Shown: in pieces, positions 7,286 to 15,071 of the stretch | Layout of the letters: each line of letters begins with the position of its first letter | Numbering within the stretch: the stretch's first letter is position 1 | Source of the DNA: Pseudomonadota bacterium | Lineage (GTDB): Bacteria > Myxococcota_A > Bradymonadia > UBA4248 | Direction of reading: 5' to 3' | DNA length: 17,173 bases | NCBI GenBank assembly: GCA_009786045.1 | Contig: WQTY01000006.1 | Location: forward strand, 1 to 17,173 | Program-made: the position numbers and the translations under genes | Notes under the pieces: generated by a model | Told to the model about the DNA's origin: nothing | The model's input: only the letters and a program-made list of their open reading frames with translations | The model's database searches: none

Positions 7286-9869
7286 CAGAGCAGGTCTCAT
7301 AGCGCTGACAATGGCTTGTGTATCGTGCAAGGCAGAACAGGTTAACAAAACGCCGTCTGTAGCCGATCTAAATACTGAAGCTGTACAACAGGAGCTACCA
7401 CAGGATAATGAACCGCAGGCTCTGGCTAACCCACAACCTGTGCCTGAACTGCCAATAGAAGCAGTACAACAGGCCGTGCCGCAGGATATCGGGCCGAAAA
7501 TCCTGGTTTCGTACCAACCCACAGGGACGATATACGCCAACTTTGCCGTCATTAACGCTCATGGCGACATCCTGATACCGTCAGAAGACCCTCGCATGAT
7601 GGCGCTTGCACAGGGAAAGCCCCCCGAAGAGGCTTTTGCCCTCGACAATCAGCGCGCCTTTTGTCGTGACGAAGATATTTTGGGTACAACTTTGTGCCGC
7701 GGCATGCAAATGCATGTCAAAGAATCCGATCAAAAAACACTCTTTGCGCTTACAGACGCCATCTCTCTCGAAGATGGGCGCACCTTCTTCGCTGTGTGCA
7801 GTAAATTGCACTGCGGGATCATCACAACAGAAGGTGTATGGGTAGCGCCTCAGAATGAACCTCTTTATTCCACCTGGCAAATTCGATTCCTGAGTACGGC
7901 CCACACCCAACCCATGGCTGTCATGACACGAGTGGGATACTATCAGGATCGTGACAAAAACATTCAAATTGGACTCATGGATCTTGATGGAAAGTGGCTC
8001 ATTGATCCAGCACAAGAGGGGAGTTTTCTTCTCTACGAATCACAGGCATTCATCGAACAGGACGAGCCTTTTGCTCTGTACAGGCGGCCAAGCATACCAC
8101 TAAATGAGCCATTTGGGTTCTCCAGTACGTCTTGTGAGTTCATATCGCTTCGCACCGGGCAGAAACTCAATCAAGTCGACCTGGAAGCATGCCATGACTT
8201 GCAGGACAGCGAATCAGGAACAAAGCTCTTCCCCGTCAAACCGACGGATTCTGGCGGCTTGTGGGGTTACATGAACCTCGCTGGTGAAATGGTCATCGCC
8301 GCACAATTTGAAGATGCGGGTGTTTTCAACAACGAACGGGCTGCCATCAAACGAAACGGTCTTTACGGCTACATCGACATCCAGGGGCAGGAAATCATCA
8401 AACCACAGTTCCTGTGGGCTGGATTCAGAGATGGAGACATGCTGGTTAAGTATAGTCTCGAACAGGCCAGGGTGCTTTGCAACGGAGCCTGGGGAACTTT
8501 CAAACTAAGCGCCGATGTCAGATCTGCCTGCAAAGACAAGTTCAAAAAATGGGCGCAGGCACAAAGAATATGCTTTGACAAGGAAAGTTGTGAGTTTCAG
8601 GAATGTTATCCCAATGATGGAGACACAACGACCGAAATGGCGATGGCAGAAGCAGGCTTTGCCCCTTCCCTGTGCGAAGAGTGCAGTGATACAACTCAAT
8701 TCTGCGAATGGTTTAATGATGATGACGAGGAACCTCCGAGATCAGGGAGGACACTTCACTTTGGCTGGGCGCTTATCGACGCGCAAGACCAACTCCGAGT
8801 CAGACCCAATTTTGAAGGAGAAATCAACGACGAAGTCAGATCTGGTTTTGTCAACGGACTGGCCCGCATCCGTAAAAACAATCTGTACGGTTACATCGAC
8901 GAATCCGGCACAGAAGTTATCCCGCCGCAATTTAAATCAGCAGAAGAGTTTACCAGGGGCACGACATTATCCAGAAATGAACGCATAAAGATCGAACTTG
9001 CGCCAGATCACATCCAAAAATTGTGCAACCGCTCAGACCAGGTGCCTCAATCGAATAACCCAAAAGTCATTGCCTCATGTACAAATCTCAAGAAATCAAA
9101 ACCGACTGCCTTTGAAAGCTGCATGACAAATGCAAATCAATGTCACCTTGGCCCTCTTGCAGCACTCATTGACAACCAGGGTAAATTTATAAGCCGTTTT
9201 GATTACACGGACATCAGAGAATTTCATGAAAACCGGGCTATTGTTAAACGATACGATCGTCATGGCTACATTGACGAGAACGGCAACGAAGTGATCGAGC
9301 CTATTTGGGAAAGACCCTCCCCATTCACCCATGGTGCAGCACGCGTCTATCACATCAGTAATGTACGATGGCATGCAAACTACTTTGACTTGAATGGCAA
9401 ACACCTTGCGAAAGAATACTGCCTCACCGAGATGTTCTCACCGCCCCTCATCACTGGTGTAACATCATGTTACCAAACGGTGCAAGGCTACGTCGATGCA
9501 AATCTCAATTTAATTCGCAGCTCTGCCAGCAACACAGCTGACAATGCTCACCGATGGGTTGCCGACACCCAAATCGGTGGATACGGGCTTGTCGATGCCA
9601 ATGGCCAATGGCTTGTATCCTACCGTATCACAAATGAACCCATGCCAACCCAGTCTGGGTTTACAGCCTTCAGCATACCAAAGCACATTGGCCTCGACAA
9701 CGACCTTGGGTGGATCAACGCAGCCGGTCAAATCATCTGGCCTCCTCACTGGAACACACCTTGCACCGATACGCGAGGTATTGTAGTTTGGCCAGAGGGT
9801 GCATGTATGGATAAACAGCTCAAAATTACACAAACGCACTTTTATGCAACGCATCTGTTGGTCAATTGA
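7275..9869 (+). CDS. WG-repeat lipoprotein (second of a tandem pair)
   Basis: The start at 7275 (864 residues) follows GAGGACGAGG and gives a short signal sequence, LIALTMAC, with candidate lipidated Cys15; a second Cys follows at CVSC. It overlaps the upstream gene by 11 bases. The two proteins are paralogues: both have an FALxxxPS segment, a TSCE motif, LNQVDLxAC, then FPVK and DSGGLWGYMN, and later a GFxxxLCExC cysteine cluster and an RxLHxGWxLID strand. WG repeats occur at ~328-379, ~526-558 and ~651-679, with degenerate ones (YGLVDANGQWLV, LGWINAAGQIIW) near 769 and 809. It is longer than its neighbour by about 270 residues, because the C-terminal WG/Cys section extends further. The stop is 18 bases before the DUF262 gene on the same strand, so a shared transcript is possible. 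Function unknown. Confidence 0.85.
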   Translation: MKLNRAGLIALTMACVSCKAEQVNKTPSVADLNTEAVQQELPQDNEPQALANPQPVPELPIEAVQQAVPQDIGPKILVSYQPTGTIYANFAVINAHGDILIPSEDPRMMALAQGKPPEEAFALDNQRAFCRDEDILGTTLCRGMQMHVKESDQKTLFALTDAISLEDGRTFFAVCSKLHCGIITTEGVWVAPQNEPLYSTWQIRFLSTAHTQPMAVMTRVGYYQDRDKNIQIGLMDLDGKWLIDPAQEGSFLLYESQAFIEQDEPFALYRRPSIPLNEPFGFSSTSCEFISLRTGQKLNQVDLEACHDLQDSESGTKLFPVKPTDSGGLWGYMNLAGEMVIAAQFEDAGVFNNERAAIKRNGLYGYIDIQGQEIIKPQFLWAGFRDGDMLVKYSLEQARVLCNGAWGTFKLSADVRSACKDKFKKWAQAQRICFDKESCEFQECYPNDGDTTTEMAMAEAGFAPSLCEECSDTTQFCEWFNDDDEEPPRSGRTLHFGWALIDAQDQLRVRPNFEGEINDEVRSGFVNGLARIRKNNLYGYIDESGTEVIPPQFKSAEEFTRGTTLSRNERIKIELAPDHIQKLCNRSDQVPQSNNPKVIASCTNLKKSKPTAFESCMTNANQCHLGPLAALIDNQGKFISRFDYTDIREFHENRAIVKRYDRHGYIDENGNEVIEPIWERPSPFTHGAARVYHISNVRWHANYFDLNGKHLAKEYCLTEMFSPPLITGVTSCYQTVQGYVDANLNLIRSSASNTADNAHRWVADTQIGGYGLVDANGQWLVSYRITNEPMPTQSGFTAFSIPKHIGLDNDLGWINAAGQIIWPPHWNTPCTDTRGIVVWPEGACMDKQLKITQTHFYATHLLVN

Positions 9870-9886
9870 GAAAGGAACGGCAAGTC

Positions 9887-11104
9887 ATGGACAAGCATAA
9901 TGATAACACTGATGAAATCAAACAGGAATTGGCCGCAGATGGCAGTCCTTCTGGTATAGAAGCCGAAGAATACACACCATATCCTTTTGATGCAGATAAA
10001 ATATCCATCACCAACCAAAAAATGTCACTTTCCAATGTCATAAGAAGAATCAAGAGAGGTCTGATCCGTGCAGCCGACATTCAACGAGACGAAAACCTTT
10101 GGGATAAAGGCAAAAAGAGCAGATTGATCGAATCTCTTATGCTCAAAATACCACTGCCGCTTTTTTATGTTGCCCGCAACACAGACGACGTTCTAACCAT
10201 CGTTGATGGCCTGCAACGAATAAGTGCCATTCGAGAATATGTATCAGAAGATTCTAAAGCAAAATTTAACGCACTCGAATTTCTGACTGAATACAACGGC
10301 AAAATATACAAAAATTTGCCAGAGAACATGAAAATACGAATCGAGGAAACCGAGCTGGATTTTGTCATCATTGAGCCAGACTCGCCACCAGAAGTGCAGC
10401 GCAATATATTCAAACGCCTGAATACTGGCGGCCTGCCCTTAACTGAACAGGAAATTCGACACGCATTATATTATGGCCCTGCGACCGCTCTTCTAAAAGA
10501 ACTCGCTGATTCCGAAGAATTCATACGTGCCACTGGTGAAAGCATTAAAGACAGCCGAATGGCAGGACAGGAAATGGTCTTGCGTTTTTTGGCATTTTCT
10601 ATCTTTGGTACTGAGAAATACCTCAACAATAATATGGATACCTTCCTCTCCTCGGCAATGGAAAGTATTAATTCGAACCAAATTCTCATCTATTCAAACA
10701 GACAAAAAACCAAAACAAAGATTGTTACACTCAAAAAGGCAGGTATTGATGTCGAAGCTCTAAAAGAAAAATTCAAGCTTGCCATGACTCGCGCTGCAAA
10801 GCTGTTTGAAGACCATGCTTTCAGAAAATCAACACCCGTTGATAGGAGCAGAAGAAGACCTATCAATAAATCACTGTTCGAAGTGTGGGCATCCATCTTG
10901 GCAGACATGGATGAGCAGCAATTTAACAGACTCTTGAGAAGGCGCAAAAGACTCTACAAAACACTAAACTGTGCTTTCAAAGATAAAAGCTCAACACTGA
11001 CTAAAAACACAAGCACAGATACCCATAGTATCGCCAGCGTAACTGGACGTTTTGAGGCAGTTTTGAAAATTGTAGTGGAAATCACGCAGGAGACAAACGA
11101 ATGA
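9887..11104 (+). CDS. DUF262 (ParB/sulfiredoxin-fold) protein without a nuclease domain
   Basis: The start at 9887 (405 residues) has AAGGA at 9872-9876 and is preferred to an in-frame ATG seven codons upstream that overlaps the previous stop. The N-terminal half is a DUF262 domain: IQRDENLW (65-72), an IPLPLFYV strand (~88-95), and the catalytic-type motif DGLQR (107-111, a variant of DGQQR). A conserved helical C-terminal part contains FRK, the INKSLFEVW helix and a final TGRF. DUF262 proteins such as GmrS and SspE hydrolyse nucleotides and act in restriction of modified DNA, but those carry an HNH (DUF1524) domain and this one does not. The missing effector is presumably supplied by the next genes; the stop overlaps the next start as ATGA. 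Role in defence is inferred from domain and context. Confidence 0.88.
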   Translation: MDKHNDNTDEIKQELAADGSPSGIEAEEYTPYPFDADKISITNQKMSLSNVIRRIKRGLIRAADIQRDENLWDKGKKSRLIESLMLKIPLPLFYVARNTDDVLTIVDGLQRISAIREYVSEDSKAKFNALEFLTEYNGKIYKNLPENMKIRIEETELDFVIIEPDSPPEVQRNIFKRLNTGGLPLTEQEIRHALYYGPATALLKELADSEEFIRATGESIKDSRMAGQEMVLRFLAFSIFGTEKYLNNNMDTFLSSAMESINSNQILIYSNRQKTKTKIVTLKKAGIDVEALKEKFKLAMTRAAKLFEDHAFRKSTPVDRSRRRPINKSLFEVWASILADMDEQQFNRLLRRRKRLYKTLNCAFKDKSSTLTKNTSTDTHSIASVTGRFEAVLKIVVEITQETNE

Positions 11105-12117
11105 TAACAGATCTTTCGATGAAAAACTTCAAAGCATTCGAGGATGAAGCACTTGAACTCGGCTCACTGACGATACTGACCGGCCTCAACAGTTCTGGCA
11201 AGAGTTCAGCCATACAAGCGCTTCGGCTTATCAACGAAGGAAAAACGCTCGCTGGTCTTGGCTCACTCCGAGAATACGTCAGAAATGATTCAAGCGAATC
11301 AAGCATCGCATGCACTCAAAAAACAAAAAACAGCCGGAAAGAGCTAAGGCTTTCTTTCAACCGCCACTCAGCCATTATCTGCTCTAACGACAAACACCTC
11401 GCTGATATTGTGTCATATATCTCAGCAGATCGTCTCGGCCCAAGAAATACCCTGCCCTTAAGTATTAGCAATGACGTTCAGACTGTGGGCAACGATGGCG
11501 AAAACATCATAGATTTTCTGCATATTGTTGAAACTGGTGATTCGGTATTACTTGTTCCTGCTGCCCTTGCCCTTTCGGGTACAGGCGTAAGAAACAACAT
11601 ACAGGAATGGCTCCGCGTCATCTCTCCTGGTGTCAAATTCGACTATGAACGCTATGTACATGCCGATATGGGAAGAACAGAATTCAATGGGCATCGCTCT
11701 GTGCATGTCGGGTATGGGCTATCCTGCACGCTTCCCATTATTGCAAGCATTTTAGTTCATGCCAGTCAATTATCCGCCGGCGATATCAAGACAGCGCTTC
11801 TTTTGCTGGAAAATCCAGAAGTTCACCTGCATCCTTCAGGTCAAACCAAGATGGGCGAAATGCTGGCTTATGCGGCATCATGCGGGCTGCAAATCATTGT
11901 GGAAACGCATTCCGATCATCTGCTGAACGGCGTCAGAATCGCCATCAAAGAAGGGAAACTTCGCCATACAGATGCAAAATGCTACTTCTTCAAAGCTGAC
12001 GCTGCCAGCGCTCCCACAAAAGTTGAACGCCTGACCATCGATCAATACGGCATGCTCGATCACTGGCCCGATGGTTTCTTCGATGAAATGGAAAAAAGTC
12101 TCATGCAACTGATTTAG
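11101..12117 (+). CDS. DUF3696-type AAA/ABC ATPase
   Basis: This 338-residue protein is a compact SMC/RecF-like ATPase with no long coiled coil. Walker A is GLNSSGKS (28-35). The signature-like segment VGYGLSCTLPII (203-214) departs from the classical LSGGQ. Walker B runs LLLLENPEVHLHP (233-245), and the switch His lies in ETHSDHLLNGVRIA (268-281). The C-terminal ~45 residues match the DUF3696 pattern, ending with DHWPDGFFDEMEKSL. Its ATG overlaps the DUF262 stop (ATGA), a strong sign of translational coupling and of a joint complex. The next gene begins 8 bases after its stop. ATPases of this class are common in anti-phage systems, where they sense or regulate and a partner kills; here the partner would be the RelE-like protein. 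An exact role cannot be read from sequence. Confidence 0.87.
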   Translation: MITDLSMKNFKAFEDEALELGSLTILTGLNSSGKSSAIQALRLINEGKTLAGLGSLREYVRNDSSESSIACTQKTKNSRKELRLSFNRHSAIICSNDKHLADIVSYISADRLGPRNTLPLSISNDVQTVGNDGENIIDFLHIVETGDSVLLVPAALALSGTGVRNNIQEWLRVISPGVKFDYERYVHADMGRTEFNGHRSVHVGYGLSCTLPIIASILVHASQLSAGDIKTALLLLENPEVHLHPSGQTKMGEMLAYAASCGLQIIVETHSDHLLNGVRIAIKEGKLRHTDAKCYFFKADAASAPTKVERLTIDQYGMLDHWPDGFFDEMEKSLMQLI

Positions 12118-12125
12118 AGGGAAAC

Positions 12126-13001
12126 ATGGAGCTCTATTTTAATCCCTACCCAGGCCCTGCTCAAAGTATGGAAGATGGCATACAGCTAGTCGTCAATGCC
12201 GCAGACGCTCTGTTTCGACTGCAAAAGAGCCTACAAAAGATCCTATTGTCTGGCACGTTTTCAAATGCAGAATTCGACAGACCTTCCAATTTTGTCCTCA
12301 TCAGAGAGGCGCAAAGCACCTTTAGAATTCAAGATACGTTTAACAAGGCAAAAGCAGGGGAGCGCGAAAAAATCAGACTGCTGCTTAACGTACTCAGCAA
12401 AGGCAAAGTCATCAGCCTAAATGACGTCGAATGTGTTGAGGACTGGGTGATCAAAAGCGTTGGTGCCCCTGCGCCGGTTTTGGAAATTGCCGCCAAAAAC
12501 AGGGCCATCGCATTGACCATCCCCACCGAACCTGAATGGCGGGTCGATCGGATCGAATTCGACAATCGAGACGATTTTTTGCACAATTTATGGGGGCAAA
12601 AAGATCTCTCCCAACTCACGGCCCATTGCGCAGACTCACTTACCAACCCCATAGAACGGTTTTCTGCCAGATACGCCGCCATATTTTGCGACGGTGCACT
12701 CAACTCAGCTCCAGAACATTCACTTTGGGACAGCTTTGGTTTTTTCCAAAATATGGACAAGGCAAAGGCGCGTGGATACCATGTTGACAGCGATTTGATA
12801 AAGAATGTCGCCGACACAAAACACGGGACCTTGCTTGAGCTGCGCTGTTACGGCTTCGGGCAGAGAATTTTTTTCGTATTCAGAAAGAATGCCATGCCTG
12901 CGATACTGATTGGCGGATTTTACGAAAAAAACGGAGGAACCAGCCAAAACACGGCCATTAATGATGCCCAAGAGCGAATTAACCAATATGTCGAAGGGTA
13001 A
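12126..13001 (+). CDS. Protein with novel N-terminal part and HigB/RelE-like C-terminal domain
   Basis: I do not recognise the first ~210 of the 291 residues, which look globular and soluble, with no signal or membrane segment. The last ~75 residues follow the pattern of Gp49/HigB-type RelE-superfamily toxins: a strand LLELRC (236-241), then GQRIFFVFRK (245-254), then AILIGGFYEKN (259-269, where the family has a hydrophobic strand plus H/GFxKK), and a final helix NDAQERINQYV. A role as mRNA-cleaving effector, or as a fold reused for binding, is inferred. AGAGGG lies 4 bases before the ATG and overlaps the upstream stop, so it belongs to the DUF262-ATPase operon. No dedicated antitoxin gene follows; the ATPase or DUF262 protein would have to hold it in check. 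Its stop lies inside the first copy of a 30-bp tandem duplication. Confidence 0.8.
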   Translation: MELYFNPYPGPAQSMEDGIQLVVNAADALFRLQKSLQKILLSGTFSNAEFDRPSNFVLIREAQSTFRIQDTFNKAKAGEREKIRLLLNVLSKGKVISLNDVECVEDWVIKSVGAPAPVLEIAAKNRAIALTIPTEPEWRVDRIEFDNRDDFLHNLWGQKDLSQLTAHCADSLTNPIERFSARYAAIFCDGALNSAPEHSLWDSFGFFQNMDKAKARGYHVDSDLIKNVADTKHGTLLELRCYGFGQRIFFVFRKNAMPAILIGGFYEKNGGTSQNTAINDAQERINQYVEG

Positions 13002-13045
13002 AATATGGACAAACCATATGTCGAAGGGTAAAATATGGACAAACC
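12986..13045 (+). repeat. Perfect 30-bp tandem duplication across a stop codon
   Basis: Two identical 30-bp units, 12986-13015 and 13016-13045, each begin ATATGTCGAAGGG and end GGACAAACC. The match continues for one base past the second copy. The unit contains the TAA stop of the RelE-like gene plus a purine tract and an ATG (13005 and 13035). The stop in copy one is used, so the protein is unchanged. In copy one the ATG opens only an 8-codon frame, ending at 13031. Confidence 0.95.
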
Positions 13046-13145
13046 AATTGGGTTGACGCCGCAGACAAGAGCCGTATACTTTAAAGGCCTTCCAACAGGA
13101 TATTGCGCCGATGGACAGGCACCGAAACAGCTATCGCTTTCGTAG
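13035..13145 (+). CDS. Possible 36-residue small protein
   Basis: An ATG in the second duplicated unit, preceded by GAAGGG, opens 36 codons beginning MDKPIGLTPQTRAVYFKGL and ending KQLSLS before TAG at 13143-13145. Composition is protein-like, with no long homopolymers, and the spacing to the ATPase gene is 16 bases. Against it, the frame contains the promoter elements at 13053-13080, it is short, and I recognise no family. It could be the remnant of a longer gene removed when the second module arrived. Confidence 0.25.
   Translation: MDKPIGLTPQTRAVYFKGLPTGYCADGQAPKQLSLS
13053..13080 (+). promoter_or_regulatory. Sigma70-type promoter of the second ATPase module
   Basis: TTGACG (13053-13058) and TATACT (13075-13080) each match the consensus at five of six positions and are 16 bases apart. 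Transcription would start near 13087, about 75 bases before the ATPase ATG at 13162. This is the best-looking promoter in the window and suggests the downstream pair is an independent transcription unit. Confidence 0.6.
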
Positions 13146-13161
13146 ATAAGGAAATACATTA

Positions 13162-14430
13162 ATGGCAAGAATTGAAGGCTTTAGGATTCGCAACTTTAAG
13201 TCTTTGCGCGACATAACGCTCGGTCGCCTATGGAACAACAAGGGCACTGGCGAATTAACGGCAATGACCGCAGTCATTGGAAAAAATGGCGCAGGCAAGA
13301 GCTCATTATTCGACGCATTTGGTTTTTTAGCGGATTGTCTGAAAATGGGTGTTGAAGAAGCCTGCGACACAAAAGGACGCGGTGGCTTCGAACGTATGAT
13401 CTCGCAAGGCGTTAATGAATCGATCATGTTTGAGGTGTATTATCGCGAAGAACACAAGGAACGTCCCATCACATACGAAGTTTCATTTGCATTGGACGAC
13501 CATCAGCGACCGTATGTTAAAAGCGAGCGTTTGCGTCAACGCAGAAAAGGACAAGAGAGAGGTTACCCATTTTCCTTTCTCATTTTAGAAAATGGGCGCG
13601 GCCTTGTATGGAAAGCTGAAGATGCCGGTCTTCAGGAACAACCCACCGCACAGTCGTTAGATATTGACAAATTAATGCATGAAGAATCCAACGAAAGAGA
13701 AACCATTGAATTAGAAGATAACCGTAAACTCGGCATTGCCACATTGGGTGCGTTGAAACAACATCCAAGAATTTCCGCTTTCCGAAATTTTATCGAAGGT
13801 TGGTATCTTTCGTATTTTACGCCCGATGCTGCGCGCAGTTTACCCATGGCAGGTCCGCAAAAGCATTTAAATATGCATGGCGACAATATCGGCAATGTTG
13901 TTCAGTTCATGGAACGTGATCACCCGGAACAATTTAAAAAAATACTTGACGACATCGCTAAAAAAATACCTGGCATAGATAAAATTTCTACAGAACGAAT
14001 GCCTAATAGCCAACTATTGTTAAAATTTAATGACAAAGGTTTTGTCAATCCATTTTTTGCCCAACAGATGTCAGATGGCACGCTAAAAGTATTTGCTTAT
14101 CTGTTGCTGCTCTCCGACCCAAAACCGCCTCCATTTATTTGCATAGAAGAACCCGAAAACGGCCTTTACCATAAACTGCTCGAAATTCTCGCGAAACAGT
14201 TTCGAGATCATGTCACAAACAACAAAAATAAATCCCAAATTTTTATCACCACACATCAACCTTATTTTATTGACGCATTAGAACCAAAGGAGGTTTGGAT
14301 CTTAGAAAAAGATGTTGACGGTTTTTCAAGAATACGCCGGGCAAGCGAAGACCCAACTATAGAAGGTTTGGTAAAGGAAGGGCTCCCCCTCGGTGGACTA
14401 TGGTACAGCGACTATTTGGAGCGAAGTTAA
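13162..14430 (+). CDS. OLD/RecF-like ATPase (AAA_21 type), partner of the DUF4276 protein
   Basis: This 422-residue ATPase starts with the typical ISOLATED-strand pattern IEGFRIRNFKSL. Walker A is GKNGAGKS (40-47). The signature-like MSDGTLK is at 303-309, Walker B FICIEEPENGL at 325-335, and the switch His is in TTHQPYF (363-369). It has no long coiled coil. The ribosome binding site AAGGAA (13148-13153) sits 8 bases before the ATG, and the promoter at 13053-13080 lies upstream. The DUF4276 gene starts 3 bases after its stop. ATPases of this class paired with a TOPRIM protein (OLD, and the AriA/AriB pair of PARIS) act in phage defence; assignment here is by analogy. Codons are visibly richer in A and T than in sbcCD, suggesting separate acquisition. 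Confidence 0.88.
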   Translation: MARIEGFRIRNFKSLRDITLGRLWNNKGTGELTAMTAVIGKNGAGKSSLFDAFGFLADCLKMGVEEACDTKGRGGFERMISQGVNESIMFEVYYREEHKERPITYEVSFALDDHQRPYVKSERLRQRRKGQERGYPFSFLILENGRGLVWKAEDAGLQEQPTAQSLDIDKLMHEESNERETIELEDNRKLGIATLGALKQHPRISAFRNFIEGWYLSYFTPDAARSLPMAGPQKHLNMHGDNIGNVVQFMERDHPEQFKKILDDIAKKIPGIDKISTERMPNSQLLLKFNDKGFVNPFFAQQMSDGTLKVFAYLLLLSDPKPPPFICIEEPENGLYHKLLEILAKQFRDHVTNNKNKSQIFITTHQPYFIDALEPKEVWILEKDVDGFSRIRRASEDPTIEGLVKEGLPLGGLWYSDYLERS

Positions 14431-14433
14431 TTC

Positions 14434-15071
14434 ATGCATTTTGAAATCCTGACTGAAGATCAGTCGAGCAAAAAAGCGATGAAATTCTCATGCCAAAGCT
14501 CCTTGGAGATAGCGCAACATACAAGATTCATTCCTACAAAGGCATTGGCCACCTTCCAAAAGGTTTAAAGCCCAAAAGCGACGCCAGAAAACGCATACTG
14601 CTGGATCAATTGCCCCGCTTATTGCAAGGCTACGGACATACGCCACACTATGGAACCATTGTCATCATTTGTGATTTGGACGATAAGGATAAGCAGGTAT
14701 TTTTATCAGAGCTCAATAGTGTTCTTGCAGCATGTCATCCAAAACCGGCTGCAACACTTTTCTGCATTGCTGTCGAAGAATTCGAAGCATGGTATCTTGG
14801 AGACCTTAATGCCATTCGTAAAGCGTATCCCAAAGCCAAAGACAGCATTTTGAGTAAATACATAAACGACTCAATTTGCGCCACATGGGAACTTCTTGCA
14901 GATGCCGTTTATCCTGGCGGTTCTAAAGCACTGTCTGAAAAAAGCTGGCAGGCAGCAGGTGAGCAAAAATCCAAATGGGCTGAAACCATAAGCCCTCACA
15001 TGGATGTTGAAAACAATGCGTCACCAAGTTTTAACTTTCTCCGTCAGCAACTGCGAAGTGCCGCCGGATAA
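14434..15071 (+). CDS. DUF4276 (TOPRIM-like) protein, interrupted by a frameshift
   Basis: The natural start is the ATG at 14434, 3 bases after the ATPase stop, giving MHFEILTEDQSSKKAM, the usual N-terminus of this family. That frame then runs out at TAA 14566-14568. The rest of the family sequence is in another frame from about 14481 to the stop at 15071 (EILMPKLLG, HSYKGIGHLPKGL, IICDLDDKD, EEFEAWYLGD, YPGGSKALS, then HMDVEN near the end). Adding one base at 14481-14482 would join them smoothly as KKAMEILMPKLL. The early Glu (E8) and the DLDDKD cluster look like the Glu and DxD of a TOPRIM nuclease, so the break separates catalytic parts. A run of six A (14470-14475) could allow slippage. 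An internal ATG at 14490 gives 193 residues but lacks E8 and a ribosome binding site. Probably a decaying gene, or a sequencing error. Confidence 0.8.

Noticed and set aside
12986..13045. CRISPR array
   Set aside because: The two 30-bp units are directly adjacent with no spacer between them.
14470..14476. AAAAAAG as a dnaX-type programmed -1 frameshift heptamer
   Set aside because: The zero frame reads AAA AAA G, not A AAA AAG, so the heptamer is out of register. Only single-site slippage remains possible.
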